Origin: CAZMGV01 sp964621525 [NCBI: uncultured bacterium]
GTDB lineage: Bacteria > JAGRBM01
Direction: 5' to 3'
Assembly (NCBI GenBank): GCA_964621525.1
Contig: CAZUMS010000006.1
Coordinates: forward strand, 62,001 to 126,000
DNA length: 64,000 nt
Shown here piece by piece: positions 43,281 to 52,484 of this stretch (its first letter is position 1; each line of letters starts with the position of its first letter). The position numbers were made by a program, and so were the translations under genes. The notes under the pieces are model-generated. The model was not told where the DNA came from and did no database searches. It saw only the letters and a program-made list of their open reading frames with translations.

Positions 43281-44153
43281 TCAGAGCTTCGTTCCGGAAT
43301 TACGGAGCCAGTCTCCGAACTTTTTCGAGCAGTTGCCGGCTATCGTATTGATGTCCGAGACGTCGTAGGGGGGCTCGATCCGGCAGCGCACTTCGCCCGC
43401 GGGGACTTCGGTCCTCAGCACCAGATCGTCCCCGTTGCAGATCTCGAGAGCGGCCTTGCCGTCGCTCAGGGACGGAAGCGGGATTCCCCGGAGTTCCGCA
43501 TAAACGGTCTTGCGGAGCATGTCCCTGTTGGGAGTCACTTTCGCCTTGCACAGTTTCCCGGGTTTGGGGCCGTCCGAGACTTTGTCGAGCGTGTAGCCTT
43601 TCCAGACGCCGGAGGGCGGCGGTGCGGGAAGACTGCGGGCCAGGGCCGGCATGGCGCCCCGCAGGATGTTCTGCGCGACGGCGCTCGGCGAGAGGCCGCC
43701 GGGACCCCGGCCCTGGAACTGGCGCGGCCAGATTCCATGATGAGCTCCGCAGACGGACGGTTTGCCGGAAGCCTCGCCTGTATTCCCGTCGCCCACCTCG
43801 TACAAGCACCAGAAGATGGCGGCGGCGTAGTTCATTAGCCATTGATCTTCGCCGTCGCGGGTTTTGGACTGAAGTTTCTCGCCGATCTTGTAATAAAGGA
43901 GCACGTCGAGGGTGAGGTCATGGAACGGCATACCGGCGGACACCGGGGGACGGTCGCCCAGGATCAGGTACCGCTGGCCGGCGTTCAGGCTTTCGGACTT
44001 GAGCGTTACGGTCGTGGGCAGGCAGTGCGAGAACTCATCCCCTGGAACCGTCAGCGGACGGCAGATCGGGACATAACGGGGTTTGCCGCTGCCCGAGGCC
44101 GACAGGGACCACGGGACGAGCAGTGCCGCCAGCAGGATAAGCGTTCGTCGCAT
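43281..44153 (-). CDS. Secreted hypothetical protein
   Basis: A 290-residue exported protein with signal peptide MRRTLILLAALLVPWSLSASG. The mature part has several cysteines (PICRP, FSHCLP, FWCLYE, KLCKAK, EICNGDD, VRCRIE, GNCSKK), probably disulfide-bonded in the periplasm. No family was recognised. The ATG at 44153 was chosen over the upstream in-frame start at 44210 because it gives a clean signal peptide. Confidence 0.65.
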   Translation of the reverse strand: MRRTLILLAALLVPWSLSASGSGKPRYVPICRPLTVPGDEFSHCLPTTVTLKSESLNAGQRYLILGDRPPVSAGMPFHDLTLDVLLYYKIGEKLQSKTRDGEDQWLMNYAAAIFWCLYEVGDGNTGEASGKPSVCGAHHGIWPRQFQGRGPGGLSPSAVAQNILRGAMPALARSLPAPPPSGVWKGYTLDKVSDGPKPGKLCKAKVTPNRDMLRKTVYAELRGIPLPSLSDGKAALEICNGDDLVLRTEVPAGEVRCRIEPPYDVSDINTIAGNCSKKFGDWLRNSGTKL

Positions 44154-44285
44154 GAGCCTGTCATGCCCCCATTTCACCACCGGGTCAACGTGGCCGGGCG
44201 GTTCTGGCACTTGCGCGGGCGAAACTCTCGGCTAACGTCCCGGCTCGACTGGCTGAATAACGGTTCATTTTCCGGGAGGTTTCAC

Positions 44286-44966
44286 ATGTCCGCTGGCGAA
44301 CTCGTTGAGCTGAAGGTGCAGGAAGTCTCGCCCGTGGGACCGGAACTCGTCCTGCTCCGCGTGGAGATCGCCGGGACCCCGCTGGAGAATGCCCCCCGCA
44401 GGCCGGGCCAATACGTGCGGATGACCGTGGGCGATGAGAAACCCTCGTATTTTGCCATCGCTTCCGGCCCGCGGGAGAAGGGCCCGCTCCTCTTCCTCGT
44501 GAAGCGGGGAAGCCCGCTTGTGGACCGGATCGTCGCCCAGGGCGCGGGCGGAACGGTCCGCGCCTCGCTGCCTGAGGGTAACGGCTACCCGATGGACAGG
44601 GTTCGCCCGGATGCCGACCTGTGGCTGTTCGCCATGGGCACCGGAATCACGCCGGTGCGGCCGGTGCTCGAGCACTGGATGGATAACCGGAATTGCACGA
44701 AACAGGTGCACCTTTACTACGGGTGCCGTAGCCGCGAGGCCGTTCCGTTTGCCGCCGACCTCGACCGCTGGCGCGCTGCCGGGGCCGACGTGAGGCTGGT
44801 GATCTCCGGAGAGGGAGGCCGCCACATTCAGGACGAATTCAGCGCCAGCGTGCAGAAGGCCACAGGTGTCGTGTTCGCCTGCGGCAAGAAGGAACTCGTT
44901 GCCGACCTCAAGACACACGCAGACCGCACCGGTATCGGCGCCGCCAACGTCTTCCAGAACTTCTGA
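44286..44966 (+). CDS. FAD/NAD-binding oxidoreductase (ferredoxin reductase-like)
   Basis: A 226-residue flavoprotein of the ferredoxin-NADP reductase superfamily. RRPGQYVRMTV lies in the FAD domain but lacks the classical RxYS, with PSYFAIAS in its place; AMGTGITPVRPVLEH starts the NAD(P) domain and VVFACGKKELVADLK closes it. There is no iron-sulfur domain. It probably passes electrons between NAD(P)H and a partner protein; resembling the gamma subunits of hydrogenase/sulfur reductases. Monocistronic. Confidence 0.75.
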   Translation: MSAGELVELKVQEVSPVGPELVLLRVEIAGTPLENAPRRPGQYVRMTVGDEKPSYFAIASGPREKGPLLFLVKRGSPLVDRIVAQGAGGTVRASLPEGNGYPMDRVRPDADLWLFAMGTGITPVRPVLEHWMDNRNCTKQVHLYYGCRSREAVPFAADLDRWRAAGADVRLVISGEGGRHIQDEFSASVQKATGVVFACGKKELVADLKTHADRTGIGAANVFQNF

Positions 44967-44971
44967 CGGGG

Positions 44972-45454
44972 CTACTTCTTCTTTTTGGGTTTCGGACTGC
45001 ACCGGATCGTCAGCACGGCACAGGGCGCCCGGCGGACGACGTTCTCGGTCACAGAGCCGATCAGGACGTGCGAAAGCCCTGTGCGGCCGTGCGTACCGAT
45101 GACGATGAGGTCGGCCTTCACGCTTTCGGCGAAACTGCAGATTTCAGCCGCGGGGCTGCCGTCCACGGTCATGAACCGGGGTGTGGGTCCGCTGTAGCCC
45201 GCAGGCCTGGCCTGCTCCCACTGCTTTTTCAGCCGCTGCTCGGCAACCGTGTGGATCTCGCGGAGCGCCTGCCGGGACACTTCGAGGCCGAGACCGTAGT
45301 CCCGGCCGAGGAGCAGTTCGGCAGGGGCGACGGCGTGAAGCAGGTAGAGCTTGTCCGCTTTGGCGGCGACGAGGGCCGCCTGCCGCAGGCCGTCAGCCGA
45401 ATTGTCCGACAGATCGCTGGTCGCGACCACGCATTTGAACTCCGGAACTGCCAT
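44972..45454 (-). CDS. Universal stress protein (UspA family)
   Basis: A 160-residue Usp domain. The ATP-binding motif G-x2-G-x9-G-S/T is present (GTHGRTGLSHVLIGSVTENV), followed by RRAPCAVLTIR. A GGAG-type ribosome-binding site precedes the ATG at 45454. The tail is Lys-rich. It converges on the flavoprotein gene with a 5-bp gap. Confidence 0.93.
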   Translation of the reverse strand: MAVPEFKCVVATSDLSDNSADGLRQAALVAAKADKLYLLHAVAPAELLLGRDYGLGLEVSRQALREIHTVAEQRLKKQWEQARPAGYSGPTPRFMTVDGSPAAEICSFAESVKADLIVIGTHGRTGLSHVLIGSVTENVVRRAPCAVLTIRCSPKPKKKK

Positions 45455-45537
45455 GGGTGGCTCCTCTCCGATTCCCCGCCAGCCTTCGGGGCCGGCCCCT
45501 GTTTTTTAACTGCCCGGAAACGCGGCTGGCAACAGGT

Positions 45538-46326
45538 TCATTTCCTGAACTGGTTGAAATCGGGCTTGCGCTTCTCGAGAAACGCCTTCATCCCTTCGCC
45601 GAGCTCTTCGCCGCCGTAGCACCCGGCCAGCAGTTCGCCGCCATGCTCGAACGAGCCGTCCATGGACGCCACGGCGTGGTTGAAGTTCATCTTGGCGATC
45701 CGGAGCGACTGAGGGGATTTGGCGAGAATATCGAGACAGGTTTTGCGTGTTTCGGCCTTCAGTTCTGCGTGGGGGATCACCCGGTTGCACAGGCCCCAGG
45801 CCAGCGCGGTATTCGCGTCGAGCCGTGGACAGAGGTAAACCATCTCGCGGGCGCGCTTCTCGCCCACGATTCTCGGCAGGAGCTGCGTTCCGCCCCAGAC
45901 CGGAACCGAACCGACGGTGGGCCCCGTCTGGCCGAACACCGCCTTGTCCGAGGCGAGCGTGAGATCGCAGAAAAGATGCAGCTCGTTGCCTCCGCCCAGC
46001 GCGTAGCCGTTCACCATGGCGACGACGGGCTGCGGACAGTCACGCATGGCCTGGGAGAGCCGCCGGCAGGAGCGCAGGAATTCGCGGCCGGGACCCGGTT
46101 TCAGGTCCGACATCTCGGCAATATCGCCGCCGGCGCTGAATGCCTTGTCGCCTGCACCGGTAAGCACGATGACGCCGCAACTGCCGTCGGCTCCGGCCGC
46201 ATCGAAGGCATGGGCCAGTTCGAGCAGCGTCTGGTTCCGGAAGGCGTTGAGTGCCTTCGGGCGGTTGATGGTGATCCAGGTGATGTTTCCGTCTTTCTCG
46301 ACGAGGATATCGGCATAAGCGCTCAT
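45538..46326 (-). CDS. Enoyl-CoA hydratase/hydrolase family protein (BadI/MenB-like)
   Basis: A 262-residue crotonase-fold enzyme. AGDKAFSAGGDIAEM supplies the first oxyanion backbone and NGYALGGGNELHLFCDL the second. GQTGPTVGSVPVWGGTQLLPRIVGEKRARE is very like BadI (2-ketocyclohexanecarboxyl-CoA hydrolase) and MenB, which both act on cyclic acyl-CoA substrates. Neither men nor bad genes adjoin it, so substrate is open. The start ATG 46326 has a weak ribosome-binding site; a better AAAAGGAG lies about 30 nt upstream before a small hairpin. Confidence 0.8.
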   Translation of the reverse strand: MSAYADILVEKDGNITWITINRPKALNAFRNQTLLELAHAFDAAGADGSCGVIVLTGAGDKAFSAGGDIAEMSDLKPGPGREFLRSCRRLSQAMRDCPQPVVAMVNGYALGGGNELHLFCDLTLASDKAVFGQTGPTVGSVPVWGGTQLLPRIVGEKRAREMVYLCPRLDANTALAWGLCNRVIPHAELKAETRKTCLDILAKSPQSLRIAKMNFNHAVASMDGSFEHGGELLAGCYGGEELGEGMKAFLEKRKPDFNQFRK

Positions 46327-46479
46327 GACACTACGCTTCCGGTGGAGCCGGAAGACACTCCTTTTCTCGGCCAAGGATACTGGAAAGCTCTCACTAACCT
46401 GTTTCCGGCTCTCAGAAAACCCGATGCGAACCCGCTGTTTTTACGGCCGATATAGGCGGGGAAAACGATCTCCTGTGTA

Positions 46480-46509
46480 TTGATTGACTTGCGAGTCAAT
46501 GCTTATAGT
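46480..46509 (+). promoter_or_regulatory. Promoter with embedded palindromic operator
   Basis: TTGATT (46480-46485), 18 bp, TATAGT (46504-46509) form a promoter. Its spacer holds the perfect inverted repeat ATTGACT-TGCG-AGTCAAT (46483-46500). This is a typical place and symmetry for a TetR/AcrR-type repressor site. The gene downstream starts at 46564. Confidence 0.6.
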
Positions 46510-46563
46510 GCCGCCGGGTCGGACAGACAGTGCACACCCTCGGCGGGTGCAACCGGAGTCACC

Positions 46564-47550
46564 ATGGCCACTACCGCTCAAAGCCCCCAGGCGGGAGGCC
46601 CGTTGGGTCCCCCGGAACAGAATCCCTGGAAAGACCTCACGAACTGGAAGCCGCTCGACACCCTGGTGGACGAGTCGCTCGTTTCCATGACCGAACACGG
46701 CCATGGCTTGAACGGGCTTCACAACTACAGCGGGACGATGAAATTCGCCCATCCGGCGCTGATGGGTCCGCCGGGCCGGCTGCAGGGCGGACTTCACTGC
46801 GTCGCCCGGATTTTTCCGATCCTCCGCCGGATCGAGCGGCACGAACACAACCGCACGTTTCCGTGCCGGATCTACGTCCGGCTTGAGAAAGGCCTCCCCC
46901 TGAACGAGGAAGTTCCGTTCACGGCGAGCTATCACCAGACGGACCGCGGCCACTGGTGGATGACGAGCCGGTTTTCCGGTACGGACAAGCTCGATGCAGG
47001 TGCGTGGTCGGTGGCCGATACCTCGCTGCTGCATCCGGAAAAATGGGAATCCTGGCGCGAGCGGTTCCAGAAGGTTTCTGCCGATCCCGGGCGCCGCATC
47101 CAGAAGGTCATGACTACGGAGTACGAGAGTTCGGGCGACCTCTTCTGGTGCCGGATCACCCCGGAGCAGATGCAGACTCCGGCGGCGATGCTCCGGGTGT
47201 TCGAGACCGGAGATGGCCAGTATTCGGCGGCTTTTATCTGTTACTATCTCGATGTGATCGGGGCTCTGGCCAAGGCGACCGAAGGGTTCCATCCGCAGTT
47301 CACGACACAGGTGTCACTGGAAATCGCCCAGGAGCGGATCCCCGCGACGGAACCGCTGATTGTCATCGCGGACAAGAGCACCCGCCAGCCGGCCCGTCAT
47401 TCCCGTGCCAAACCGCTCGAAATGGGAGGCGAACTGCACGGTACGACACTGATCCAGACGCTGCTCGCTTCCGGCGATTTCAAGCGGATCTATGCACATG
47501 GATGGGTAGCGGCACACCCCATGGACACCCGCAGGATTCTCAAGAAATAA
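46564..47550 (+). CDS. Probable double-hotdog acyl-CoA protein
   Basis: A 328-residue protein of no clearly recognised family. Two halves each show a long helix followed by strands: PPGRLQGGLHCVARIFPILRR with HNRTFPCRIYVRLEKG and, later, SAAFICYYLDVIGALAKA with QFTTQVSLEIAQERI. That repeats the hotdog helix-and-sheet pattern of acyl-CoA thioesterases and dehydratases. The promoter with a TetR-like operator fits control by acyl-CoA or a related compound, which is inference. The ATG at 46564 is about 45 bp from the expected transcript start. Confidence 0.5.
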   Translation: MATTAQSPQAGGPLGPPEQNPWKDLTNWKPLDTLVDESLVSMTEHGHGLNGLHNYSGTMKFAHPALMGPPGRLQGGLHCVARIFPILRRIERHEHNRTFPCRIYVRLEKGLPLNEEVPFTASYHQTDRGHWWMTSRFSGTDKLDAGAWSVADTSLLHPEKWESWRERFQKVSADPGRRIQKVMTTEYESSGDLFWCRITPEQMQTPAAMLRVFETGDGQYSAAFICYYLDVIGALAKATEGFHPQFTTQVSLEIAQERIPATEPLIVIADKSTRQPARHSRAKPLEMGGELHGTTLIQTLLASGDFKRIYAHGWVAAHPMDTRRILKK

Positions 47551-47595
47551 ACTGTCTTTGGGTACTCTTTCGGGAGTCACAGGAGTTCAAATATA

Positions 47596-47623
47596 ACGGC
47601 CGGCATGTATTCATGCCGGCCGT
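47596..47623. terminator. Terminator-like hairpin between convergent genes
   Basis: ACGGCCGGCATG (47596-47607) pairs perfectly with CATGCCGGCCGT (47612-47623) around TATT. There is no T-run on the plus side and only TTATATTT on the minus side. Confidence 0.55.
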
Positions 47624-47648
47624 CTGCCTGTCAGGGTAAAGTCTGTTT

Positions 47649-48044
47649 TTACTTTTTCAGTTCGCGAAGCAGCCGCTGGGCCTTTTCCAGGCGGGTTTCG
47701 AGACGTTCTTTCTTCGGGCCTTTCGCCTTGGCGATTTCGGCCTCGAGCTTGGGAATCGAATTGGTATAACGGGTGATCCGCGCCTGACGGGTCGCTTCGG
47801 GGTCCCGCGGGCCACGCTTCCTGCCGGCGCCGCCACGGCCGGAGCCTCCACCGAGCTGCTTGTCGACCTTGCCGAGCTCTTTCTCCAGGCCGCGGATCTG
47901 CTTGAGCAGCTCACGGCGGCGGGCCTTCAGTTTCTTCAGATCCTTGCCGGCTCCGGTAGCTTTCTTGAGAAGTGTCTTGCGCGTGACGGGGGAAAGCTTG
48001 AGCAGTTCACGGAGCAGGGTTTCTTCGCGGCTGGGTCTGGGCAT
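47649..48044 (-). CDS. Basic coiled-coil hypothetical protein
   Basis: A 131-residue, strongly basic, helical protein with heptad-like stretches (LLKLSPVTRKTLLKKATGAGKDLKKLKARRRELLKQ region, and LEAEIAKAKGPKKERLETRLEKAQRLL toward the end) split by a Gly-rich hinge GGGSGRGGAGRK. No family is recognised. Such basic coiled coils can bind nucleic acid. It is preceded by an AT-rich 365-bp region. Confidence 0.5.
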   Translation of the reverse strand: MPRPSREETLLRELLKLSPVTRKTLLKKATGAGKDLKKLKARRRELLKQIRGLEKELGKVDKQLGGGSGRGGAGRKRGPRDPEATRQARITRYTNSIPKLEAEIAKAKGPKKERLETRLEKAQRLLRELKK

Positions 48045-48409
48045 GGGGTAATCCTTTTGTTCTCTCCAGGAGAGTTTTTCCGGACATCATCCGGTATGTG
48101 AGATTGATAGAATTCTCAACCTGTGCCCGCATACACTATCCGCCGGAAACGGCATAAACAATACACATCTATTCACTTTCCAGGGGCGAATAATAAGGAC
48201 TCCGGTTACAATGAATAAACAAACTATACAGGGCGGCAATATTCCACACTTAAGTGATATTTCCCTGATAATCCACAAAAACTGAAACCGGATCGGATTA
48301 CCGAAGGGGCTCTGCGGTTCCGGACCGGCTCCGGGCATTGACAGGCCGCCACGAAGCCGGGTTTGCGGATAGACAAATGGAAACGGGTTCGAAAGCTGGC
48401 GGGTCACAG
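48045..48409. other. AT-rich intergenic region downstream of tRNA
   Basis: The half nearer 48060-48280 is clearly richer in A and T than its surroundings. No protein start with a ribosome-binding site, no repeat of the tRNA 3' end and no integrase were seen. It must include the promoter of the basic coiled-coil gene. A small hairpin CCGGA/TCCGG lies near 48080. Confidence 0.4.
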
Positions 48410-48486
<77 letters not shown>

Positions 48487-48530
48487 ATCTGCAAGTTAGC
48501 ACAGGAATCACCGGCGAGAAGGAAAATGAG

Positions 48531-49643
48531 ATGAGCAGGAAGAGCGGCGGCATCATGGTCCTGGGGGTTCCGAAGGAGATCAAGCCATCGGAAGGGCGTG
48601 TGGCGGCCACGCCGGCCCTGGTGAAGCAGCTTGTTCGTGAGGGCGTACGGGTACTGGTCGAAACCGGAGCTGGCGTAAGAAGCGGCTACCCGGACCGGGA
48701 TTACCGGAATGCCGGTGCAGTTATGGTGCGCAGTGCCAACGAGCTCTGGCGGCGTTCGGGCGTGGTTCTCAAGGTTAAAGAGCCGATCGGCCAGGAGCGG
48801 AGGAGATTCCGTGAGGACCTGATCCTGATCTGCTACCTGCATCTTGCGGCAGACCGCGGCCTGACCGTGAGTCTTCTCGAATCCGGAATGATGGCTGTCG
48901 GCCTTGAGACGATGGTGCAGGCAGACGGCTTCGCTCCGATGCTGGCGCCGATGAGCGAAATTGCCGGCCGCCTTGCGGTTCTCGAGGGAGCTCATCACCT
49001 CGCCACGCATCCTGCGGGCCAGGGCCGCCTGATCGGTGGCGCGAAGGGCGGGGAGCCGGCAGCCGTCTGCGTGTTTGGTGCCGGAACCGCCGGACGGGCG
49101 GCAGCAGAGACCGCTGCCGGGCTCGGGGCGAGGGTTACGGTGCTGGACCGGTCGGAGGCGGCGCTCGGGAAACTTCATGGTGCGGACGGTGGGAAAATCG
49201 ACTGCCGCCTTTCTGCTCCTGCAGCACTAAAAAAGGCGGTGACCTCCGCAGATCTTCTGGTGGCGTCTGCGTATGTTCCCGGAGAACGGGCTCCGGTTCT
49301 CGTCAGCAGGTCATTGGTGAAAACCATGAAAAGGGGGGCCGTGATCGTCGATATCTCCATCGATCAGGGCGGTTGTGTCGAGACGTCCAGGGCAGGTACG
49401 CACGCCGATCCCATCCGGGTAGTCGACGGGGTTCTCCATTACGCGGTGCCGAACATGCCGGGTATCGTGCCCCGGACTTCGACCGAGGTTTTTTCAACCG
49501 CCCTCCAGCCGTTTCTGCTGGATCTGTTCCGCAATGATCCCCGGATGGTGATTTATGAACATCCGGTCTGGAGAAGCGGTCTGAATGTCGTGGAACAGGA
49601 GATCATTCATCACGGAGTTCAGAGGGCCTATTTACCCCAATAA
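48531..49643 (+). CDS. ald: Alanine dehydrogenase
   Basis: Reversibly converts alanine to pyruvate and ammonia with NAD. The 370-residue product has LGVPKEIKPSEGRVAATP, VLKVKEP with the substrate lysine, YLHLA with the catalytic histidine, MSEIAGRL, VCVFGAGTAGRAAAETAAGLGA for NAD, and VPNMPGIVPRTST. The ATG at 48531 has AAGGAAA upstream. It is divergent from the tRNA, 44 bp away. Confidence 0.92.
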   Translation: MSRKSGGIMVLGVPKEIKPSEGRVAATPALVKQLVREGVRVLVETGAGVRSGYPDRDYRNAGAVMVRSANELWRRSGVVLKVKEPIGQERRRFREDLILICYLHLAADRGLTVSLLESGMMAVGLETMVQADGFAPMLAPMSEIAGRLAVLEGAHHLATHPAGQGRLIGGAKGGEPAAVCVFGAGTAGRAAAETAAGLGARVTVLDRSEAALGKLHGADGGKIDCRLSAPAALKKAVTSADLLVASAYVPGERAPVLVSRSLVKTMKRGAVIVDISIDQGGCVETSRAGTHADPIRVVDGVLHYAVPNMPGIVPRTSTEVFSTALQPFLLDLFRNDPRMVIYEHPVWRSGLNVVEQEIIHHGVQRAYLPQ

Positions 49644-49834
49644 TATCAATTAGTTACGAAGCTCGATTCCGGACGTGGAGCCGTGTATGCTGCTCTCCGA
49701 GTACAGCCCGGATCCTTTAATGATTGGAACAGAGGACCGGCCGGTGTTTTTCCACAGCCCCATATTCTTCGAGATCCGGGCGTGAAATTTCAGGAAAAAC
49801 ACCAAGTTATCTACAGGCCGGCTGACAGACTGCT

Positions 49835-51115
49835 TTGAGCGAAACAACAGCGAATGCGTCCGGTGCGGATGCAACCACGACGACCGACACTCCGAATCCA
49901 TTCTCCTCCTTCGGCCTGAACGACAAGCTCGTTTGGGGCGTGGAGGACATGGGTTACCAGAAACCCACCGAGATCCAGGAACGGGCGATCCCCGTTCTCC
50001 TTCAGGGCAAGGACATCGTTGCCTGTGCGCGCACCGGCACCGGAAAGACGGCAGCGTTCGGGCTCCCGATTCTTCACCGTCTGGCGCCGGAGAAATCCCG
50101 GTCCAAGTACCCCCGCGCGCTCATCCTGACCCCGACCCGCGAACTCTGTCTCCAGATCCAGCAGAGCATGACCGATCTCGGCCGCTATCTGCCGATCAAG
50201 ACGACCGCCGTACTGGGCGGCATGGGAATGGGTTCCCAGATCAGCGATCTCAAGAAGGGTGCCGATGTGGTTGCCGCGACGCCGGGCCGCCTGCTCGATC
50301 TGGCCGAGCAGCGGGCGCTCCTGTTTGACGACGTGCAGATCCTCGTGCTGGATGAAGCCGACCGGATGCTCGACATGGGCTTTATTCCGGACGTGAAACG
50401 GATCATCTCGAAGCTCCCGAAGGACCGGCAGAGCCTCATGTTCTCGGCCACCATGCCGCCGGTGATCCGGGAACTCGCCCGGCAGTTCCTCCGGGATCCG
50501 GAATACCTCGACGTTGCACGGCACGGCGAACGTGCCGAGACGGTGGAGCATTCGCTCTGGCCGGTGAAACCGCACCTGAAGAAAAACCTGCTGCTGAATA
50601 TCCTCGAGCAGTACGGCACGGACGGCACGTTTATTATCTTCACGCGTACGCGGAACCGGACGAACGAGGTGTACCGTGCCATCGAGCTCAAGAAGTATCC
50701 GGTCCGAAAGCTCCATTCCGACTGCACGCAGACGGAGCGGAACGAAGCGCTCGACGCCTTCCGGGAGAAGAGAATCAATATTCTCGTCGCTACCGACGTC
50801 GCGAGCCGCGGTCTCGACGTCGAGGGCATCTCGCATGTCATCAACTATGACGTACCAGTCCAGCCGGAAGATTACGTTCACCGGATCGGCCGTACGGGCC
50901 GGGCGTTCTCCACGGGCGAGGCTTTTACGCTCTGCCAGCCGTCGGAAGAGCCGCTGCTTCGCGCCGTCGAGCAGCTCCTGAACGAGAAGATCCCGGTCCG
51001 GCACCTGGAAGGCTTCAACTACGAAGCACCGCCGCCTCCCGGTTTCTGGGACGATCTGCCGGTCGTCGGCGGCGGAATTACCGGTGCCTCCAAGACATTC
51101 CGGCCGAGACGGTAG
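49835..51115 (+). CDS. DEAD-box ATP-dependent RNA helicase
   Basis: Unwinds RNA using ATP; the class is used in ribosome assembly and cold response. The 426-residue product has the Q motif (PTEIQERAIP), Walker A ARTGTGKT, PTRELCLQI, TPGR, DEAD (VLDEADRM), SAT, ATDVASRGLDV and HRIGRTGR, so the core is complete. The C-terminal tail is short, unlike RhlE or DeaD. It starts at TTG 49835 with no clear ribosome-binding site; no ATG or GTG fits. Confidence 0.93.
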   Translation: MSETTANASGADATTTTDTPNPFSSFGLNDKLVWGVEDMGYQKPTEIQERAIPVLLQGKDIVACARTGTGKTAAFGLPILHRLAPEKSRSKYPRALILTPTRELCLQIQQSMTDLGRYLPIKTTAVLGGMGMGSQISDLKKGADVVAATPGRLLDLAEQRALLFDDVQILVLDEADRMLDMGFIPDVKRIISKLPKDRQSLMFSATMPPVIRELARQFLRDPEYLDVARHGERAETVEHSLWPVKPHLKKNLLLNILEQYGTDGTFIIFTRTRNRTNEVYRAIELKKYPVRKLHSDCTQTERNEALDAFREKRINILVATDVASRGLDVEGISHVINYDVPVQPEDYVHRIGRTGRAFSTGEAFTLCQPSEEPLLRAVEQLLNEKIPVRHLEGFNYEAPPPPGFWDDLPVVGGGITGASKTFRPRR

Positions 51116-51218
51116 GTGACGGCGTGAACAGCGGAGACCCTGCCAGTCGCAGCGGTAAACTGGCCGGAAATGTTCTTCCGGCATCTCCGGCTTCTCATTC
51201 CGCGGAAAGGTATCAGCC

Positions 51219-52478
51219 ATGCCTTTCCTGATTGTCGGTATCTTCCTGACACTGGCCACCAGCTTCGCCTGTTCGGTGATGGAAGCGACGGTCCTGAGCC
51301 TTTCACCGGCCCAGATGGCAAAGCTTCACGAAAAGCACCCGAAGACGGCCGCTATCTGGCAGCAGTTCAAGGCGCAGATCGACCGGCCGCTGGCCGCCAT
51401 CCTGATCCTGAATACCTCGGCGAATACGCTCGGGGCGACCATCGTCGCCGTTCATTTCGAAAACACGTTCGGCGACAGTTACCTCGTGGTCTTCTCGGCC
51501 GCCCTGACGCTCGGGATCCTCGTGTTCGGGGAGATCCTTCCGAAAACGGTCGGTTTCGTGTTCGGCGAACGCCTCGCGGTGATCGTGGCTCCAACGCTCA
51601 AGACCATGACGACGATACTGACGCCGGTGATCTGGCTGACGAACCGGGTCGCCCGTCTTATTACACGATCGAACAAGTCCGACCCTGTGACGCTTGCCGA
51701 AGAGATCGGGGCACTGGCGACGATGGCCCGCTCGTCGAACGTGATCCGCCGCCATCAGGAAAAAATCATCACCGGCGCGGCGCGTCTCGGGCGTCTGAAG
51801 ATCCGGGACGTCATGATCCCTGCCGAGCAGATCGTCTATATGTACCTGGACTCCTCGCTCGTCGAGAACCTGCTGATCGCACACTTCAATCCTCACACCC
51901 GGTTTCCGGTCCGTCAGAACGCGGGCTCGTCCGAAGTCGTGGGCTATGTGAATTTCAAGGAGCTGGTGTTTCTCGCCCGGACCAATCCGAACGCAACGAA
52001 TGTCGGCGGCATCGTCCGGTCGGTGACGGCGGTGAAGCCGGAAGAGACTGTGGACCGGGTGCTCGAGCGGTTCGTCGCCGAGCATGCGCACCTGGCCCTG
52101 GTGCAGGAAGCCGGCGGGCGCCTTGTCGGCCTCGTGACGCTGGAAGATCTGGTGGAAGAACTGGTCGGCGAAATCGAGGACGAATTCGATCACCTGCCGT
52201 CCATGGTCCACAGCCTTCCGGGCGATACCTGGATGCTCGGCGGCAAGCTGTCTCCGAAGGACGTCTTTGCGCTTACGGGAATTTCCTGTGAACCGCCCGC
52301 ACAGAAAACCCTGTCGGAATGGATCATCTCCCGGCTCGGGCACATACCGAAGGCGAGCGAATCGTTCCGCGTGGACAGCCACGAAGTCACGGTCCGGCGC
52401 GTGCGCAAGGGGCAGGTATTCGAGGCTTCGATCCGCAAGTTGCAGGATCAGGAGAAAGAATCCCGTCCGCCTTCCTGA
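51219..52478 (+). CDS. CNNM/CorC-type membrane protein (DUF21-CBS)
   Basis: A 419-residue membrane protein: DUF21 transmembrane domain (residues 1-130, with GEILPKTVGFVFGERLA as family hallmark), a linker with RLKIRDVMIP, a CBS pair (about 195-310) and a C-terminal transporter-associated CorC domain (about 330-410). Members act in magnesium or cobalt export or resistance, and are often misnamed hemolysins. Confidence 0.92.
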   Translation: MPFLIVGIFLTLATSFACSVMEATVLSLSPAQMAKLHEKHPKTAAIWQQFKAQIDRPLAAILILNTSANTLGATIVAVHFENTFGDSYLVVFSAALTLGILVFGEILPKTVGFVFGERLAVIVAPTLKTMTTILTPVIWLTNRVARLITRSNKSDPVTLAEEIGALATMARSSNVIRRHQEKIITGAARLGRLKIRDVMIPAEQIVYMYLDSSLVENLLIAHFNPHTRFPVRQNAGSSEVVGYVNFKELVFLARTNPNATNVGGIVRSVTAVKPEETVDRVLERFVAEHAHLALVQEAGGRLVGLVTLEDLVEELVGEIEDEFDHLPSMVHSLPGDTWMLGGKLSPKDVFALTGISCEPPAQKTLSEWIISRLGHIPKASESFRVDSHEVTVRRVRKGQVFEASIRKLQDQEKESRPPS

Positions 52479-52484
52479 AGCGGA

